The position numbers and the translations under genes were made by a program. A model generated the notes under the pieces. It searched no databases. It worked only from the letters and a program-made list of their open reading frames with translations, and was not told where the DNA came from. DNA of 45,084 nucleotides, taken from contig JAJYLA010000011.1 of NCBI GenBank assembly GCA_021788115.1, forward strand, positions 1 to 45,084, written 5' to 3'. The stretch's first letter is position 1, and the number at the start of each line of letters is the position of its first letter. Positions 16,770 through 24,708 of this stretch are shown here, piece after piece. This stretch comes from Actinomycetes bacterium. GTDB lineage: Bacteria > Actinomycetota > Acidimicrobiia > Acidimicrobiales > Palsa-688.

Positions 16770-19700
16770 CTAGACGTTGCGCCGGTAGCGGCCGCCCACC
16801 TCGAAGAGCGCCTGGGTGATCTCGCCGAGGCTGCACACCCGGGCGGCGTCCATGAGCACGGCGAACACGTTGCCGCCCTCGAGGGCGACCCGCTGCAGCC
16901 GCTCCAGCGCCTCCGGGCGCTGGTCGGCGTGGGCCGCCCGGAACGCCTCCAGGCGGCGCAGCTGGCCCTGCTTCTCCTCCTCCGTGGAGCGGGAGAGCTG
17001 GAGCTGCTCGGGGACCTCGTCGCCGGCGGGGTTGCGGAACGTGTTGACACCGACGATCGGCAGGCTGCCGTCGTGCTTCTTCTGCTCGTAGAGCATCGAC
17101 TCGTCCTGGATCCGCCCCCGCTGGTATCCGGTCTCCATGGCGCCGAGAACGCCGCCCCGCTCGCTGATGCGCTCCAGCTCGCTGAGAACGGCCTCCTCTA
17201 CGAGATCGGTGAGCTCCTCCACGATGAAGCTGCCCTGCAACGGGTTCTCGTTGCGGGCGATGCCCCACTCCTTGTTGATGATCATCTGGATCGCCAGCGC
17301 CCGGCGGACCGACTCCTCCGACGGGGTGGTGACGGCCTCGTCATAGGCGTTCGTGTGCAAGCTGTTCGCGTTGTCGTAGACGGCGCAGAGGGCTTGCAGG
17401 GTCGTGCGTATGTCGTTGAACGCCATCTCCTGCGCGTGCAGCGAACGGCCCGACGTCTGGATGTGGTACTTGAGCTTCTGGGAGCGGGTATTGGCGCCGT
17501 AGCGGTCCCGCATGGCGATGGCCCACACCCGCCGGGCGACCCGCCCGATCACGGTGTACTCGGGGTCCATCCCGTTGGAGAAAAAGAACGAGAAGTTCGG
17601 CGCGAAATCGTCGATCGCCATTCCGCGGGCGAGATAGGCCTCCACGTAGGTGAACCCGTTGGCGAGGGTGAACGCCAGCTGGCTGATCGGGTTCGCCCCC
17701 GCCTCGGCGATGTGGTACCCGGAGATGGATACCGAGTAGAAGTTTCGCACCCGGTTGGCGATGAACCATTCCTGCATGTCGGCCATGACCCGCAGAGAGA
17801 ATTCCGTCGAGAAGATGCAGGTATTTTGTCCCTGGTCCTCCTTCAGGATGTCGGCCTGAACCGTCCCGCGGACCTGGTGGAGCGTCCGTGCCCGGATCTC
17901 GGCCGCCTCGTCGCCGGTCGGGGGCCGCCCCTGCTCGGCTTCGAAGCGGGACAGCTGGTCGTCGATCGCCGTGTTCAAGAACATGGCGAGCACCGTCGGC
18001 GCCGGCCCGTTGATCGTCATCGACACGGACGTCGAGGGGTCGCAGAGATTGAACCCGCTGTAGAGGGTCTTCATGTCCTCGAGCGTGGCGATCGACACCC
18101 CCGAGTTGCCGACCTTGCCGTAGATGTCGGGGCGCACGCCGGGGTCGAAGCCGTAGAGGGTGACGGAGTCGAAGGCCGTCGACAGGCGCGTCGCCGGCTG
18201 GCCCGACGACAGCAGGTGGAAGCGGCGGTTGGTGCGCGCCGCGTCGCCCTCGCCGGCGAACATGCGGGCGGGGTCCTCACCCTGCCGCTTGAACGGGAAC
18301 ACGCCCGCGGTGAAGGGGAACTCGCCAGGGACGTTCTCCGAGCGCAGCCAGCGCAGCAGCTCGCCCTCGTCCCGGAAGCGAGGCAAAGCCACCCGTGGGA
18401 TCGCCGTCCCCGAGAGGGACACCCGTGCGTGGGGATCGGAGCGGTAGCGCTCGAGCACCGTCGGCCAGGATTCGAGGAGCTGGCGGCTGCGGGCCTCGAG
18501 CTCGGCGTCCGCCCGGCGCTCCAGCTCGGTCACGTCCCCACCCGGGCGGCCCTCGTCGGCGAGCATCGCCGCCACCTCGCGCAGCTGCTGGCGACGGCGA
18601 GCGGTGGCGACCTGTTCCCCGGTGACACGGTGGTAGGCGCGTACCGTCTCGGCTATGTCCGCCAGGTAGCGGATCCGCGCTGCGGGCACGATCGGGTGGC
18701 CGCGGGTGGAGACCCGGCCCGCAACGGGAGCCAGCAGGCCTCCCGACACCCGCAGCCCGTGCGCCGCAAGGATGTCACGCAGCCGCTGGTAGAGGGCGGT
18801 GACGCCGTCGTCGTTGAACCGGGAGGCGACGGTCCCGAACACGGGCAGGTCCTCCAGCGCGACGCCGGGATGCTCGTCGCCGCGCGCCAGCTGGCGGCGC
18901 ACGTCGCGCAGGGCGTCCTCGCCGCCGCGCCGCTCGAACTTGTTGATGGCCACCACGTCGGCGAAGTCGAGCATGTCGATCTTCTCGAGCTGCGTCGCCG
19001 CGCCGAACTCGGGGGTCATCACGTACAGGGAGACGTCGACGTGAGGCACGACCGCCGCGTCCCCCTGCCCGATGCCGGGCGTCTCGACGATGACGAGGTC
19101 GCACCCGGCGGTCCGGCAGGCGGCGATGGAGTCGTCCAGGCAACCGGGCAGCTCGTTGCCCGAACCCCGGGTCGCCATGGACCGGAAGTACACCCGGCGC
19201 GTGGCCAGCGCGTCGGCGTCGATCGAATTCATCCGGATCCGGTCGCCGAGCAGCGCCCCGCCGCCCTTGCGCCGGCTCGGGTCGATGGCGAGGACCGCCA
19301 CGCGGATCTTGTCCTCCTGGTCGATGCGCAGCCGGCGGAGAAGCTCGTCGGTGAGCGACGACTTCCCGGAGCCGCCGGTACCTGTGATACCCAGCACCGG
19401 CACCGCCCGCCTCGCCCCCGCGGCCCTCACCGCCTCGGCGACCGAGGGGGCCCATCCGCCAGCCTCCGCCGCGGTGATGAAGCGCGCCAGGACGCGCTGG
19501 TCGCCGGAAACGAGGGCGTCGAGGTCGTCGGCGCCCGGTGGGTCGAGGGGATGATCGCACGCCGCGATCATCGTGTTGACCATCGCGGCGAGCCCCATCG
19601 CCTGGCCGTCCTGAGGCGAGAAGATCCGTGCCACCCCGTAGTCCTGGAGGGCGGCGATCTCCGGCGCCACGATGGTCCCGCCGCCACCGCCGTAGACGAG

Positions 19701-20114
19701 GATGTCGCCGCGGCCCTCCTCCCCAAGCCGGTCGACGAGGTACCGGAAGTACTCGACGTGGCCCCCCTGGTAGGAGCTGACGGCCACCCCTTGCACGTCC
19801 TCCTGCACCGCGGCGGTCACCACCTCGTCCACGGAGCGGTCATGGCCGAGGTGCACGACCTCGGCGCCCTGGCTCTGGAGCAGCCGGCGCATGATGTTGA
19901 TGGCGGCGTCGTGGCCGTCGAAGAGGCTCGCGGCCGTCACGAACCGGACCGGGTGCGTCGGGCGGTGCAACGACCCGGTGTGCGGACCGGCCGAGGCTGG
20001 CGCCCTGCGTGTGCCGGCGCCGGCAGGGGTGGCGGCAGGGGGGGGGGCGCGGGCGGGGGGGGCGCCGGCGGGGGGAGCTGCCAGGGGGCGGGAAGAAGCG
20101 AGGTGGACGCTCAC
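16770..20114 (-). CDS. icmF: Fused isobutyryl-CoA mutase (B12 domain, G-protein chaperone, mutase)
   Basis: A 1114-residue IcmF-type fusion. After a Pro/Ala-rich N-terminal tail (about 1-52), the cobalamin domain has ASLFDGHDAAINIMRRLLQ (about 62-80, cobalt-ligating His at about 68). A MeaB-like GTPase follows: P-loop GITGTGGSGKSS (about 242-253), AIDPSRRKGGGALLGDRIRM, VETPGIGQGD and NKFERRGGEDAL. The mutase barrel (about 560-1114) has GEFPFTAGVFPFKRQGEDPA, with Phe where methylmalonyl-CoA mutase has a substrate Tyr, then LYGFDPGVRPDIYGKVGNSG. It would interconvert isobutyryl- and n-butyryl-CoA (some relatives act on pivalyl- or isovaleryl-CoA) and maintain its own cofactor. GTG 20114 matches a leaderless promoter with a 17-bp spacer. 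Confidence 0.94.
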   Translation of the reverse strand: MSVHLASSRPLAAPPAGAPPARAPPPAATPAGAGTRRAPASAGPHTGSLHRPTHPVRFVTAASLFDGHDAAINIMRRLLQSQGAEVVHLGHDRSVDEVVTAAVQEDVQGVAVSSYQGGHVEYFRYLVDRLGEEGRGDILVYGGGGGTIVAPEIAALQDYGVARIFSPQDGQAMGLAAMVNTMIAACDHPLDPPGADDLDALVSGDQRVLARFITAAEAGGWAPSVAEAVRAAGARRAVPVLGITGTGGSGKSSLTDELLRRLRIDQEDKIRVAVLAIDPSRRKGGGALLGDRIRMNSIDADALATRRVYFRSMATRGSGNELPGCLDDSIAACRTAGCDLVIVETPGIGQGDAAVVPHVDVSLYVMTPEFGAATQLEKIDMLDFADVVAINKFERRGGEDALRDVRRQLARGDEHPGVALEDLPVFGTVASRFNDDGVTALYQRLRDILAAHGLRVSGGLLAPVAGRVSTRGHPIVPAARIRYLADIAETVRAYHRVTGEQVATARRRQQLREVAAMLADEGRPGGDVTELERRADAELEARSRQLLESWPTVLERYRSDPHARVSLSGTAIPRVALPRFRDEGELLRWLRSENVPGEFPFTAGVFPFKRQGEDPARMFAGEGDAARTNRRFHLLSSGQPATRLSTAFDSVTLYGFDPGVRPDIYGKVGNSGVSIATLEDMKTLYSGFNLCDPSTSVSMTINGPAPTVLAMFLNTAIDDQLSRFEAEQGRPPTGDEAAEIRARTLHQVRGTVQADILKEDQGQNTCIFSTEFSLRVMADMQEWFIANRVRNFYSVSISGYHIAEAGANPISQLAFTLANGFTYVEAYLARGMAIDDFAPNFSFFFSNGMDPEYTVIGRVARRVWAIAMRDRYGANTRSQKLKYHIQTSGRSLHAQEMAFNDIRTTLQALCAVYDNANSLHTNAYDEAVTTPSEESVRRALAIQMIINKEWGIARNENPLQGSFIVEELTDLVEEAVLSELERISERGGVLGAMETGYQRGRIQDESMLYEQKKHDGSLPIVGVNTFRNPAGDEVPEQLQLSRSTEEEKQGQLRRLEAFRAAHADQRPEALERLQRVALEGGNVFAVLMDAARVCSLGEITQALFEVGGRYRRNV

Positions 20115-20120
20115 ACAGCT

Positions 20121-20149
20121 ATGATACTAGGAGGTCCTACTATTGGCAA
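20121..20149 (-). promoter_or_regulatory. icmF promoter (leaderless)
   Basis: Reading the minus strand, TTGCCA (20149-20144) and TATCAT (20126-20121) are separated by exactly 17 bp. The -10 box ends six bases before GTG 20114, so transcription should begin at the start codon. This is the best-formed sigma-70-type promoter near a leaderless gene in the window. Confidence 0.7.
20124..20143. promoter_or_regulatory. 20-bp palindromic operator inside the icmF promoter
   Basis: ATACTAGGAGGTCCTACTAT is an inverted repeat with half-site ATA-x-TAGGA: 16 of 20 positions are symmetric, with mismatches only at one pair and at the two centre bases. It fills the spacer between the -35 and -10 boxes and overlaps the -10, the position expected for a dimeric repressor such as a TetR or GntR protein. 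The cognate regulator cannot be named. Confidence 0.6.
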
Positions 20150-20200
20150 TAAGAGCGTCATATCGGGTGGTGCCGGCCGCTGGCGGGATGGACCGTCGCG

Positions 20201-20290
20201 GCTTCTTGGCGTGGAATCTCATCTTTGGAGTGAAATGTTGGGGAAAAGGCGCCAACACCACGCCAAATAAGCGAATTCACGCCAAGAAGC
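20201..20290. repeat. 13-bp inverted repeats bounding a 90-bp element
   Basis: GCTTCTTGGCGTG (20201-20213) and CACGCCAAGAAGC (20278-20290) are perfect 13-bp inverted repeats flanking 64 bp of lower-GC DNA, which itself holds GTTGG/CCAAC and further TTGGCGTG-like copies. The element lies in the spacer upstream of icmF. It could be a small non-autonomous mobile element, a structured RNA or a regulatory array; I see no coding sequence in it. Confidence 0.55.
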
Positions 20291-20314
20291 CATTAGATGG
20301 CGGTATCTAATGGC
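20289..20314. terminator. 10-bp perfect hairpin beside the inverted-repeat element
   Basis: GCCATTAGAT (20289-20298) and ATCTAATGGC (20305-20314) are perfect inverted repeats around a 6-nt loop and share two bases with the 13-bp repeat. On the minus strand it is downstream of the E1 gene and followed by TTCTTGG, so it may act as a terminator; an operator role is equally possible. Confidence 0.4.
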
Positions 20315-20347
20315 GCAAAGGACCCAAACGGGCAACTGGCCCGGGCC

Positions 20348-20518
20348 GGTGCCCGGCAACCACCCCGCCCGGCAACCACCCCGCCCCGCCGGCGCCCCAC
20401 GGCACCCCACGCGCCCACGCGCCCACGTGCCCGCGTGCCCACGTGCCCACGCGCCCACGTGCCCACGTGCCCGGCACCCTACGCCGCCGGCACCCTACGC
20501 CGCCGGCGCCCGGCGCCC
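20348..20518. repeat. GC-rich minisatellite block between E1 and icmF
   Basis: Three tandem repeats stand side by side: a 16-bp unit (cccggcaaccaccccg) twice, an 8-bp unit (gygcccac) about eight times between about 20401 and 20470, and a 17-bp unit (core ggcaccctacgccgcc) twice. No convincing reading frame passes through. Together with the hairpin elements it accounts for most of the 424-bp gap 20115-20538. Confidence 0.75.
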
Positions 20519-20538
20519 CACGACCGCCGCGGGAAACG

Positions 20539-22683
20539 CTAGAACTCGAGGACGCGCCGGCCGGCGGCGACGATGTCGTCGACCTGGGGGAGGATCGCCC
20601 GCTCGAGGGTCGGCTCGTAGGCGACGTGGGTGTCGGTGGCGCCGAGCCGGGTGACGGGTGCGTCGAGGTCCCCGAAGCAGTGCTCGCTGACCCAGGAGGC
20701 GACCTCGGCGCCAAAGCCGCTGGTGAGAATGTCCTCGTGGGCGACGAGCACCCGGCTGGTGTGCGCCACCTGCTCGGCCACCAGGTCCCGGTCCCAGGGC
20801 AGCAGCGAGCGCAGGTCGATGACCGCCACCGTCGCCCCGAGCTCGGCCTGGAGCACCGCCGCGGCCTGGCGGGACTTCTCCACGAGCGCTCCCCAGGTGA
20901 CGATCGTCAGGTCGTCCCCCTGGAGGACGACCCGCCCGCGCCCGAAGGGGATCTGGAAACCCGGGGAGGGGAACGGGTCCCGCGTGTAGGGCTGGCGCAG
21001 CAGGTGCTTGTGTTCGAGGAACATGACCGGGTCGGTCGCCTGCAGCGCAGTCCGCAGCAGGCCGACCGCGTCGGCTGCCCGCGACGGCATGACGACGGTA
21101 AGGCCGGGGATATGGGTGAAGATCGACTCGCCCGACTGGGAGTGCCAGATCGCCCCGCCGGCCAGGTAGCCGCCGATGGGGACCCGCAGCACCATCGGGC
21201 ACGAAAACGCACCGTTGGAGCGCCACCGGACCGTCGCCGCCTCGGTCTTGATCTGCTGCATGGCGGTCCAGATGTAGTCGAAGAACTGGATCTCGGGCAC
21301 CGGGCGCAGCCCCCGGATCCCCTGCCCGACGGCGCGGCCGACGATGTTGGCCTCTGCGAGTGGCGTGTTGTAGCAGCGGGCGATCCCGAAGCGTCGCTGC
21401 AACCCGAACGTGGTGCCGAACACCCCGCCCTTGCCCTCCACGTTGGCGAGAACGGCCTCCCGTGCATCGGCGACGTCCTCTCCGAAGACGCGGATCCGCT
21501 CGTCCAGCGCCATCTGCTCGTGGAGCGTGCGCTTGATCGCCTCCCCCAGGGCAACGACTTCCCCGCTGCCGTCATCGGCCTCCTCCGCCCCGGGGGGCAC
21601 CGACGGCAGGGCGACCACGTGGTGGGTGACCGTGGCCGGGTCCGGGCGGGGCGCGGCGAGGGCGGCGCGGGCCGCAGCCTGGACGATCTGGCGCGCCTCC
21701 TCCTTGAGCGCCGCCATCTCCTCGGCGCGGAGCACGCCGGCCTCGACGACGGCCTTTTCGAACACCACGAGCGGGTCGCGAGCGGACTCCTCCTCCAGCT
21801 CTTCACGGGAGCGGTACTTGCTCTGGGTGTCGGCCGCCGAGTGGGAGTACGGCCGCGTGACCCGGGCGTGGACCAGCGCCGGCCCGACCCCTGCGCGCAC
21901 GGCGGAGACGATGGCGGGAACCCTGGACCGCACTTCGAAGTAGTCGCACCCGTCGAGGGCGTGCACCTGGAGGCCCCGGAAACCGCCGAGGAGCTCCGAG
22001 ATCGCCGCCGGCGACTGGTCGGCGGTCGGCACGGAGATCGCGTAGCCGTTGTCGGCGACGACGAACAGCACCGGGAGGTGCAGCGTGCAGGCAGTATTGA
22101 GGCTCTCCCAGAACTCGCCCTCCGAGGTGGCCCCGTCCCCGAGGGAGACGTAAGTGAGCTCGTCGCCGTGGGCGCGGCAGCCGGGCAGGTCCCGTCGGGA
22201 GATGTAGCGGGTGGCCTCGGCGCAGCCGACCGCCGGCAGGCACTGGCTCCCCGTGGCGCTCGACTGGGTGACCACGTTCAGGCGGGCATAGCCCCAGTGG
22301 CAGGGCATCTGCCGGCCGCCCGACGCCGGGTCCGAGCTGGACCCCACCGCCTCGAGCAGGATCTCCTCGGGTGTCACCCCGAGCGACAGCATCAGGGCAC
22401 GGTCGCGGTAGTAGGGGAAGAACCAGTCGTAGCCCGGGCGGAGCTCGTGCCCGAGGCCGAGCAGCAGCGCTTCGTGCCCGGCCCCCGATATCTGGAAAAA
22501 GACCCGGCTCTGCTTCTGCAGGGCGATTTCCCGGTCGTCCAGAAAGCGCGACACCCACGCCAGGCGGAAGTCCTCGCGGATCTCCTCGACGGGGATCCGG
22601 GTCACCCGGCTGCGGTCGGGGGGTCCTGCCGGTACCGAGCGGAGGGGCACGGCGGAACGACGGGAGCGCATGGGTGCAGCCAT
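20539..22683 (-). CDS. Branched-chain 2-oxoacid dehydrogenase E1, fused alpha and beta
   Basis: A 714-residue thiamine-diphosphate enzyme. The alpha half holds HEALLLGLGHELRPGYDWFFPYYRDRAL, the ThDP motif GDGATSEGEFWESLNTACTL through VVADNGYAIS (about 190-225), and the RxxSHS-like loop THxRPYSHSAADTQSKYRS. The beta half begins near VVALGEAIKRTLHEQMALDERIRVFGEDV (about 385) and contains YNTPLAEANIVGRAVGQGIRG, EIQFFDYIW and DLRSLLPWD. It would decarboxylate 2-oxoisovalerate-type acids and acylate an E2 lipoyl domain. Usually alpha and beta are separate genes; the fused form is known in some bacteria. No E2, E3 or lipoate gene is present. I chose ATG 22683, because TACGAT ends seven bases upstream; ATG 22692 falls inside that box. 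Confidence 0.88.
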   Translation of the reverse strand: MAAPMRSRRSAVPLRSVPAGPPDRSRVTRIPVEEIREDFRLAWVSRFLDDREIALQKQSRVFFQISGAGHEALLLGLGHELRPGYDWFFPYYRDRALMLSLGVTPEEILLEAVGSSSDPASGGRQMPCHWGYARLNVVTQSSATGSQCLPAVGCAEATRYISRRDLPGCRAHGDELTYVSLGDGATSEGEFWESLNTACTLHLPVLFVVADNGYAISVPTADQSPAAISELLGGFRGLQVHALDGCDYFEVRSRVPAIVSAVRAGVGPALVHARVTRPYSHSAADTQSKYRSREELEEESARDPLVVFEKAVVEAGVLRAEEMAALKEEARQIVQAAARAALAAPRPDPATVTHHVVALPSVPPGAEEADDGSGEVVALGEAIKRTLHEQMALDERIRVFGEDVADAREAVLANVEGKGGVFGTTFGLQRRFGIARCYNTPLAEANIVGRAVGQGIRGLRPVPEIQFFDYIWTAMQQIKTEAATVRWRSNGAFSCPMVLRVPIGGYLAGGAIWHSQSGESIFTHIPGLTVVMPSRAADAVGLLRTALQATDPVMFLEHKHLLRQPYTRDPFPSPGFQIPFGRGRVVLQGDDLTIVTWGALVEKSRQAAAVLQAELGATVAVIDLRSLLPWDRDLVAEQVAHTSRVLVAHEDILTSGFGAEVASWVSEHCFGDLDAPVTRLGATDTHVAYEPTLERAILPQVDDIVAAGRRVLEF

Positions 22684-22690
22684 GCTGCGC

Positions 22691-22696
22691 ATCGTA
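22691..22696 (-). promoter_or_regulatory. Leaderless -10 box for the E1 gene
   Basis: TACGAT on the minus strand ends seven bases before ATG 22683. No Shine-Dalgarno is visible. It is the reason for preferring 22683 over the slightly longer start. Confidence 0.4.
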
Positions 22697-22803
22697 GGGC
22701 GCTGGCGGGTGTTGCGCGCGCCACATCGCCCGCGGCTAAGCGCCCGCGCGACGCTCCGGGTTCCGACACTTTAGCAACAGATAGACGGACCTCCGCCAAT
22801 CCG

Positions 22804-23265
22804 TTACGCCGGCTGGCTGACCATGAGGGCGAGGGCGACCACGAACAGCGCGTCGGAAACGCCGGCGGACCACGCCAGCCGGCGGGCGGCGCCGACCTGT
22901 TGGGGAGCCGCGTTGCTGCCGCCACGGGCGGCCGCGCGAAGCCTCCGCTCGGCCGGGCGCACCACGAGAAGCAGCAGGGTCGCGGCACCGGCCCACACGG
23001 CGGCCCCGCCGATCACCCACGCGTCGGCGAACTCCGGCGACTTGTGGCCCACCGCCAGCGCCGCTGCGCCGAGGAACGGTACAGGGAGGATGAGCCACTC
23101 CGCGAGGCCCCTCGACTGGAAGTAGCGACGGGTCTCCTCGGCCCTCTCCCACCGCCCGGGACGGTCGGGGGCTCGGGCCGCCGCGCCGTACAGGCCGCTC
23201 AGCCCGACCGCTCCGAAACCGACCAGGGCACACAGGACATGCAGCGCCACCAGCGCGTCGTACAC
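22804..23265 (-). CDS. Small four-helix membrane protein, DUF2269-like
   Basis: A 153-residue protein with four predicted membrane segments: LVALHVLCALVGFGAVGLSGLYG (about 5-27), LAEWLILPVPFLGAAALAVG (about 53-72), WVIGGAAVWAGAATLLLLVV (about 83-102) and VSDALFVVALALMVSQ (about 135-150). The opening helix with a central His and the overall four-helix layout resemble the DUF2269 integral-membrane family, whose function is not established. GTG 23265 lies 16 bp after the TetR stop, so the two are likely one transcript and the membrane protein may be under TetR control. Confidence 0.65.
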   Translation of the reverse strand: MYDALVALHVLCALVGFGAVGLSGLYGAAARAPDRPGRWERAEETRRYFQSRGLAEWLILPVPFLGAAALAVGHKSPEFADAWVIGGAAVWAGAATLLLLVVRPAERRLRAAARGGSNAAPQQVGAARRLAWSAGVSDALFVVALALMVSQPA

Positions 23266-23281
23266 CGCCGGCCGGGCCCCG

Positions 23282-23878
23282 CTACGCCGTGGGGGACGAC
23301 CCGCGGGGACCGGCCAGCCCGGTCGCGGTGACCCCCACCAGCCGGCGCACCGCCGCCCTGGTCGGCAGGTGGACGGCGGCCCCGAGGGCGTGCATGCAGT
23401 AGGCGGCGAGTTCGTCGGCGCGGACGTCGCGGCGAACGTCGCCGGCGGCGGCGGCGTCGCTCACGACGTCCCGGATGAGGGCCCTCAGGCGCTGCTGCAC
23501 CCGCGCCGCGTGCTCGCCACCGTGCAGGTGCTCCGCGAGCGCGCCGCTGTCGACGTCGCGCCGGCCGTGCTGGATGGCGGCGTACGCCTCGAGCACCGAG
23601 CGGAGGCGATCGGCAGGGCCGTCGCCGCGGTCCCGCGCGCGGGTGAGCTGATCGAGGTGGGCGGCGATCTGGCTCTCGTGCCAGGCCACCAGGATCGCGT
23701 CGACATCGGGAAAGTACTTGTAGAGCGTCGCACGCCCGATGCCGGTGTCCTCGGCGATCTGCGACATGGTCACCGACAGCACTCCGCGCTCGGCCACCAG
23801 CCTGGCGGTCGTCGCGAGGATGGCGCTGTGCACGTCCCGGCGATGGGCCTCGATGGTCTCGTTCCACAGTCTCGGCAC
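23282..23878 (-). CDS. TetR/AcrR-family transcriptional regulator
   Basis: A 198-residue protein with an N-terminal TetR helix-turn-helix: AILATTARLVAERGVLSVTM (about 19-38), then SQIAEDTGIGRATLYKYFPDVDAILVAWHE (about 39-68). The C-terminal ligand domain is generic (CMHALGAAVHLPTRAAVRRLV). GTG 23878 has TATACT ending six bases upstream, so translation is probably leaderless. A palindrome AGACA-TAG-TGTCT lies between this gene and the divergent methyltransferase, a likely autoregulatory operator. Genes likely controlled: itself, the membrane protein and the methyltransferase. Confidence 0.9.
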   Translation of the reverse strand: MPRLWNETIEAHRRDVHSAILATTARLVAERGVLSVTMSQIAEDTGIGRATLYKYFPDVDAILVAWHESQIAAHLDQLTRARDRGDGPADRLRSVLEAYAAIQHGRRDVDSGALAEHLHGGEHAARVQQRLRALIRDVVSDAAAAGDVRRDVRADELAAYCMHALGAAVHLPTRAAVRRLVGVTATGLAGPRGSSPTA

Positions 23879-23884
23879 CGAAAC

Positions 23885-23890
23885 AGTATA
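23885..23890 (-). promoter_or_regulatory. Leaderless -10 box of the tetR gene
   Basis: TATACT on the minus strand ends six bases before GTG 23878. The -35 region is weak and coincides with the palindrome at 23908-23920. Confidence 0.55.
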
Positions 23891-23907
23891 CGCATCGACT
23901 CGATGCT

Positions 23908-23920
23908 AGACATAGTGTCT
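23908..23920. promoter_or_regulatory. Palindromic operator AGACA-TAG-TGTCT
   Basis: AGACATAGTGTCT has perfect 5-bp half-sites around a 3-bp centre. It lies over the -35 region of tetR and just ahead of the methyltransferase start, so one bound dimer could repress both directions. A further TGTCT half-site is at 23936-23940. Confidence 0.6.
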
Positions 23921-23934
23921 TGCATATCCTCACA

Positions 23935-24639
23935 ATGTCTGCTAGCCTGCCGGGCGTGGACAGCGCCCCTCCGCCGCCGCGACGCACTCACATCCACCCT
24001 GGAGGCAGCGGACCCCACACGCCCGGCGCCGTCATGGAACACCACCGGGGCCACGAGCTCCTGGTCGGGGTGTTCTTCGGTGGCCGCCGGCGGCGTGTGT
24101 ACACCGAGCTGGCGGAGCGCAGCGGCGCCCGCCCCGGTGACCAGGTGCTCGACGTCGGGTGCGGCAACGGGTACTTCACTCGCGTGATGGCCGGCGCGGT
24201 CGCTCCGGGCGGGACCGCGGTGGGGGTCGATCCCTCAGCGTCGTCGATCGCCCGGGCCCGCCAGGTCACCAGGGCGGGGAACTGCACCTTCTCCCTGGGG
24301 ATAGCCGAGGACCTCGACATGGAGGACGGATCGGTCGACGTGGTGGTGAGCAGCCTGATGCTCCACCACCTGCCCGAGGAGCTGCGCGCGCGGGCGATCG
24401 GGGAGATGCACCGCGTCCTGCGCCCCGGCGGCCGGCTCCTCGTCGCCGACTTCCGGCCACCCGCCAGCCGTCTCGCCGGGCTGCTGATCGCCCCGATGAC
24501 CAGCCCGGCGATGCGCGGCAGCCCGATGCAGCTCGTGGAGCCGATGGTTGGGGCGGCGGGCTTCGCGGAGGTGCACGTCGGTGTGGCCCGTCCGTGGTTC
24601 GCCTACCTGCAGGCGGTGAAGCCGGGCGATGGCACCTGA
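23935..24639 (+). CDS. Class I SAM-dependent methyltransferase
   Basis: A 234-residue protein. SAM motif I is VLDVGCGNGYFTRVMAG (about 72-88), followed by AVGVDPSASSIARARQ (motif II), AEDLDMEDGSVDVVVSSLMLHHL (motifs III-IV) and EMHRVLRPGGRLLVADF (post-motif IV). This matches the UbiE/Methyltransf_11 type acting on small molecules or lipids. Start ATG 23935 is preferred for length, but the first 30 residues are Pro/His-rich and unconserved, so ATG 24034 (EHHRGHELLVG) is also possible. It is divergent from tetR across the shared operator, implying regulation by that repressor. Substrate unknown. Confidence 0.87.
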   Translation: MSASLPGVDSAPPPPRRTHIHPGGSGPHTPGAVMEHHRGHELLVGVFFGGRRRRVYTELAERSGARPGDQVLDVGCGNGYFTRVMAGAVAPGGTAVGVDPSASSIARARQVTRAGNCTFSLGIAEDLDMEDGSVDVVVSSLMLHHLPEELRARAIGEMHRVLRPGGRLLVADFRPPASRLAGLLIAPMTSPAMRGSPMQLVEPMVGAAGFAEVHVGVARPWFAYLQAVKPGDGT

Positions 24640-24708
24640 GAGCCCGCGGGCGACCGGCCGGGTGTGCGGCGGGTCCCGTCCGGCGCCGTCCCAATCGTCG
24701 CGATGTGC

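Noticed and set aside
16023-20270. 1415-codon open frame on the plus strand
   Set aside because: A GC-bias shadow antisense to cysD and icmF; composition is unlike a protein and it contains no domain.
20201-20290. Complete insertion sequence
   Set aside because: Only 90 bp with no transposase frame and no visible target duplication; reported as an inverted-repeat element only.
20115-20300. Cobalamin riboswitch upstream of icmF
   Set aside because: No B12-box-like conserved sequence is visible, and the promoter geometry indicates a leaderless message.
20370-20480. CRISPR-like array in the repeat block
   Set aside because: The units are 8-17 bp and contiguous with no unique spacers, and no cas gene is present.
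20297-20542. Short plus-strand frames across the GC-rich repeats
   Set aside because: They are composed entirely of repeat translation (Pro/Arg/Thr), lack ribosome sites and overlap no conserved motif.
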